Made by a program: the position numbers and the translations under genes. Shown one piece after another: positions 6,601 to 7,223 of a DNA stretch of 7,223 nt (the stretch's first letter is position 1; each line of letters opens with the position of its first letter). Source of the DNA: an uncultured Bacilli bacterium (GTDB lineage Bacteria; Bacillota_I; Bacilli_A; RF39; UBA660); contig CANRHY010000049.1 in assembly GCA_947630515.1 (NCBI GenBank), positions 1-7,223 on the forward strand, in the 5' to 3' direction. The notes under the pieces were generated by a model that saw nothing but the letters and a program-made list of their open reading frames with translations, was not told where the DNA came from and did no database searches.

Positions 6601-7057
6601 CATCATCTAGAAAAGACGCTTCATTAGTTATAAGTTCATAGGCAATTACAAAATTATTAATCGGGTCAATTGAATCTAAATCTATCTTTATTTTAGAGAC
6701 AAAATTATATATTTCTTTATTATTATTTAGTATGTAAATGTAGTCTTCTATACTTTCTTCATATTTTATTTTTTCAAATAGTAAAGGTATTTTTGGTAAT
6801 TCTTCTTTTAGGTTGTTTAAGTCAATAAAATTATCTATGTAATTAAGTATTACTCTTTTATTTATAGTTATTTGTTCTTTAGCTTTTTTGTTAAGTAAAC
6901 ACTTGCTAACTTCCATAAATTCTTCATTTGTTATTTTTGTTAAGTCTTTATTTTTGAAGTGATTATTAAGTAAACTCATAAGACTTTCATAGTTAGTTAT
7001 ATAGGAATATTCTAATAGAAGAGAAGTTATTTCTTCTATAAATTTTTCTTCTAACAC
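3665..7057 (-). CDS. Sigma-70 family RNA polymerase sigma factor with long C-terminal repeat array (1130 aa)
   Basis: Residues 1-166 form a helical, acidic N-terminal domain shared with the downstream paralogue (LLLEYSY, ILNYIDNFI, ELITNEA). The sigma core follows: region 1.2 (VDAVKQYLYWAS, about 167-200), region 2 (LKLVVSIAKKY, LEFLDMIQEGNLGLLKAIDRF, FSTYATWWIRQ, about 205-275), region 3 (about 276-350), and region 4 (374-425) with LTQREIEVLSLRYNND, TLEEIGKKYKL and an intact TRERIRQIE recognition helix (408-415). Region 3.0 is unusual: TLPAYMFYE replaces the usual RIPVHxIE, so the His and Glu that contact extended -10 DNA are absent. Residues 472-1072 are eight repeats of 72-79 residues, and 1073-1117 is a helix-turn-helix-like end. 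It should bind core RNA polymerase and direct promoter recognition; the role of the tail is unknown. Start is GTG, chosen because of the near-perfect ribosome site at 7064-7072 and the paralogue's matching N-terminus. It is the first gene of the operon. Confidence 0.92.
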   Translation of the reverse strand: MLEEKFIEEITSLLLEYSYITNYESLMSLLNNHFKNKDLTKITNEEFMEVSKCLLNKKAKEQITINKRVILNYIDNFIDLNNLKEELPKIPLLFEKIKYEESIEDYIYILNNNKEIYNFVSKIKIDLDSIDPINNFVIAYELITNEASFLDDETLESTKEGDYYNVDAVKQYLYWASVNPLLTKEEETELFKKLENGSKYAKEEIAAHNLKLVVSIAKKYQNAKLEFLDMIQEGNLGLLKAIDRFDYKKGYKFSTYATWWIRQSISRAIEEKSRMITLPAYMFYEVQKFKKKKDSLEQQMGKTLNEKELSKLLKIDENKVKEYLSYLEDVRSIDYQIESEGDTLEIFIKDETAVVEDKVLDDSLKDTLNKAFALANLTQREIEVLSLRYNNDKKLTLEEIGKKYKLTRERIRQIEIRAISKLRKKQVLRLLAPYIEDEAKGLLFTSLEKEKEYLKSFTNSEKNLSGRLTKKNIIYNFKNYDIFSVLSVIKELTQKEKDILYTYYDEYTFNKLKLNYEDKTNINYIIEKIKKHSKTNYDTDSERRDNLYNHFIGFTSTQVLYGLNNLTLEEKNLLNNYYDKNYVLINYNISKSDRIKLNNLMLKIHRILFKEKVTEIINNRNLLKSTNLTKDELTNIIKLLKPNNQYIINSIYNEDYTDYKITELDNHNYKLFSAALINLHKIIENSQSDVYLIDNLLNYLEITKEELLVVLKNLPLKQRELIESTYNKDFTHIKNTPLEKEKNILEKIIIDLQKRVLDEKKLISIESEKDKRSNLQKYLNLTSDEINVLLTKLTPRQKEIITKRYNEDFTSYNSIILPFSFKKSFDQSINALTKLVEKDKSQPKEKTYKYENLSKLLRKSKEEILESVKSLPKLEKEIIMTVYNSDFTKIVNPDFIHEKRQLYYHAINKLINEDDGIKRCKYSNLIVYFNKTKEEILDGLNSLSPVQKSILLKRYNSDFTSFSKNVLSPKEKSQVTNAIRRLESLFNIKNRHEKDKDGYQNLTVYLNKTKEEIEQALTSLTPRQKSILIKRYNPDFTSYSDKTLTTEERSALNSSRHALVRVFEKERLKEIKLELLLNYILECPHSVTPKELSFKFNIKLKEVLELLEYYLKTYKSDEQTKEIEKKLILK
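3707..3841 (-). other. Terminal HTH-like domain of the 1130-aa sigma protein
   Basis: Residues 1073-1117. SVTPKELSFKFNIKLKEVLE followed by LLEYYLKTY aligns without gaps to the end of the downstream paralogue (SLSTKEISIMYDVKEEYIRN, then VVLDYLKSV), and less closely to sigma region 4.2. The shared pattern is T-x-K-E-[IL]-S, then [DN]-[VI]-K, then YLK. It may be a DNA-binding end domain; alignment by eye. Confidence 0.55.
3842..5644 (-). repeat. Eight tandem protein repeats of about 75 residues in the 1130-aa sigma protein
   Basis: Units start at residues 472, 546, 621, 695, 774, 852, 924 and 1001 (lengths 74, 75, 74, 79, 78, 72, 77, 72). The best-preserved unit has NL-x3-[YF], then K-[ST/K]-K-E-E-I, then a segment like SLTPRQKSILIKRYNPDFTS, a variable linker, and a closing helix such as NAIRRLESLF. 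The Tyr-Asn-x-Asp-aromatic-Thr motif is clear in units 3 to 8 (Y652, Y726, Y805, Y883, Y955, Y1032). Units 1 and 2 are worn. Units 7 and 8 share 21 of 29 residues over 928-956 and 1005-1033 and are also similar in DNA (4190-4276 and 3959-4045). Confidence 0.88.
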
Positions 7058-7063
7058 TATAAA

Positions 7064-7072
7064 TCACTTCCT
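7064..7072 (-). promoter_or_regulatory. Ribosome binding site supporting a GTG start
   Basis: AGGAAGTGA on the minus strand differs at one base from AGGAGGTGA, the full complement of the 16S rRNA tail, and lies 6 bases before the GTG at 7057. No ATG or TTG sits at a comparable distance, so this decides the start of the 1130-residue sigma gene. Confidence 0.8.
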
Positions 7073-7087
7073 TTAAGACAGGTATAT

Positions 7088-7116
7088 ATTATAGCATATT
7101 TTGTAAGTATAAGAAA
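7088..7116 (-). promoter_or_regulatory. Extended -10 promoter of the two-sigma operon
   Basis: TGC followed directly by a perfect TATAAT (7088-7096) on the minus strand is an extended -10 element. At a 17-base spacing the -35 position (7111-7116) reads TTTCTT, a poor match. Transcription would start near 7081, giving a leader of about 24 bases. The promoter therefore seems to depend on the extended -10 rather than the -35. Confidence 0.7.
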
Positions 7117-7132
7117 GAAAAAATTTATTAAG

Positions 7133-7223
7133 TTAACGAGAAAGGTGTTTAACTATTTCAGCGTTTTTAGTCGTTTCTTCTAAATTATTTAAGTATTCTA
7201 TAAATTCTTTAATTGTATTTATA
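7133..7223 (-). CDS. C-terminal end of an unrecognised gene
   Basis: An open frame enters from the right edge (first full codon at 7222) and ends at a TAA at 7133-7135. The 29 visible residues include KEFIEYLNNLEE and EIVKHLSR, a charged, probably helical tail. Codon use matches the neighbours. It lies on the same strand as the sigma genes, 75 bases upstream of the first one, with the sigma promoter in the gap. In many Firmicutes dnaG precedes the main sigma gene, but nothing in these few residues identifies it as DnaG. No clear terminator hairpin is visible in the gap. Confidence 0.5.
   Translation of the reverse strand, partial: INTIKEFIEYLNNLEETTKNAEIVKHLSR

Noticed and set aside
923..7057. 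An alternative genetic code with TGA read as Trp, as in many Mollicutes
   Set aside because: The conserved sigma tryptophans (the TWW of region 2) are encoded by TGG, and the genes read through without TGA under the standard bacterial code. The sample is small, but nothing supports recoding.
7094..7132. A terminator for the gene at the right edge, in the T-rich stretch before the sigma promoter
   Set aside because: There is a run of T on the minus strand but no convincing stem before it, so transcription from upstream into the sigma genes cannot be excluded.

Overview
The window is very AT-rich. Its genes use strong Shine-Dalgarno sites of the AGGAGG type, arginine is mostly AGA, all visible stops are TAA, and tryptophan is TGG. 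This points to a low-GC Gram-positive-type bacterium (Bacillota, or a Mollicutes-like relative), probably an uncultured or host-associated lineage. The organism call is an inference from composition and gene families.

Left end (1-520, minus strand): the start of a Tad/Flp pilus operon. A short Flp-type pilin with a class III prepilin signal is followed 12 bases later by a TadE-like minor pilin that runs off the left edge. A good promoter (TTGACA, 17-base spacer, TAAAAT) precedes them. Diverging from it (592-909, plus strand) is a small DUF192-family gene. Its candidate promoter overlaps the pilin promoter and its start has no visible Shine-Dalgarno site.

Centre and right (923-7057, minus strand): two tandem paralogous sigma-70 family genes fill about 85% of the window. 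The upstream gene encodes 1130 residues and the downstream one 910, against roughly 370 for a usual Firmicutes SigA. Both share one layout: a helical N-terminal domain of about 145 residues in place of sigma region 1.1, then a sigma core (regions 1.2 to 4.2), then a long array of repeats of about 71-88 residues (eight in the first, five in the second), and finally a helix-turn-helix-like domain. The repeats resemble degenerate copies of sigma region 4. The genes are 9 bases apart, the second gene's Shine-Dalgarno site overlaps the first gene's stop codon, and an extended -10 promoter (TGC TATAAT) lies upstream. A 14-bp hairpin shared with the convergent DUF192 gene closes the operon.

The two sigma cores have diverged in complementary ways. 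The 910-residue protein keeps near-canonical regions 2.4/3.0 but lacks four residues (the IRQI of TRERIRQIE) in the -35 recognition helix. The 1130-residue protein keeps that helix but has lost the region 3.0 residues that read extended -10 promoters. A tandem pair of sigma factors with region-4-like repeat tails is the most unusual thing here. The right edge holds the last 29 codons of an unrecognised gene on the same strand.
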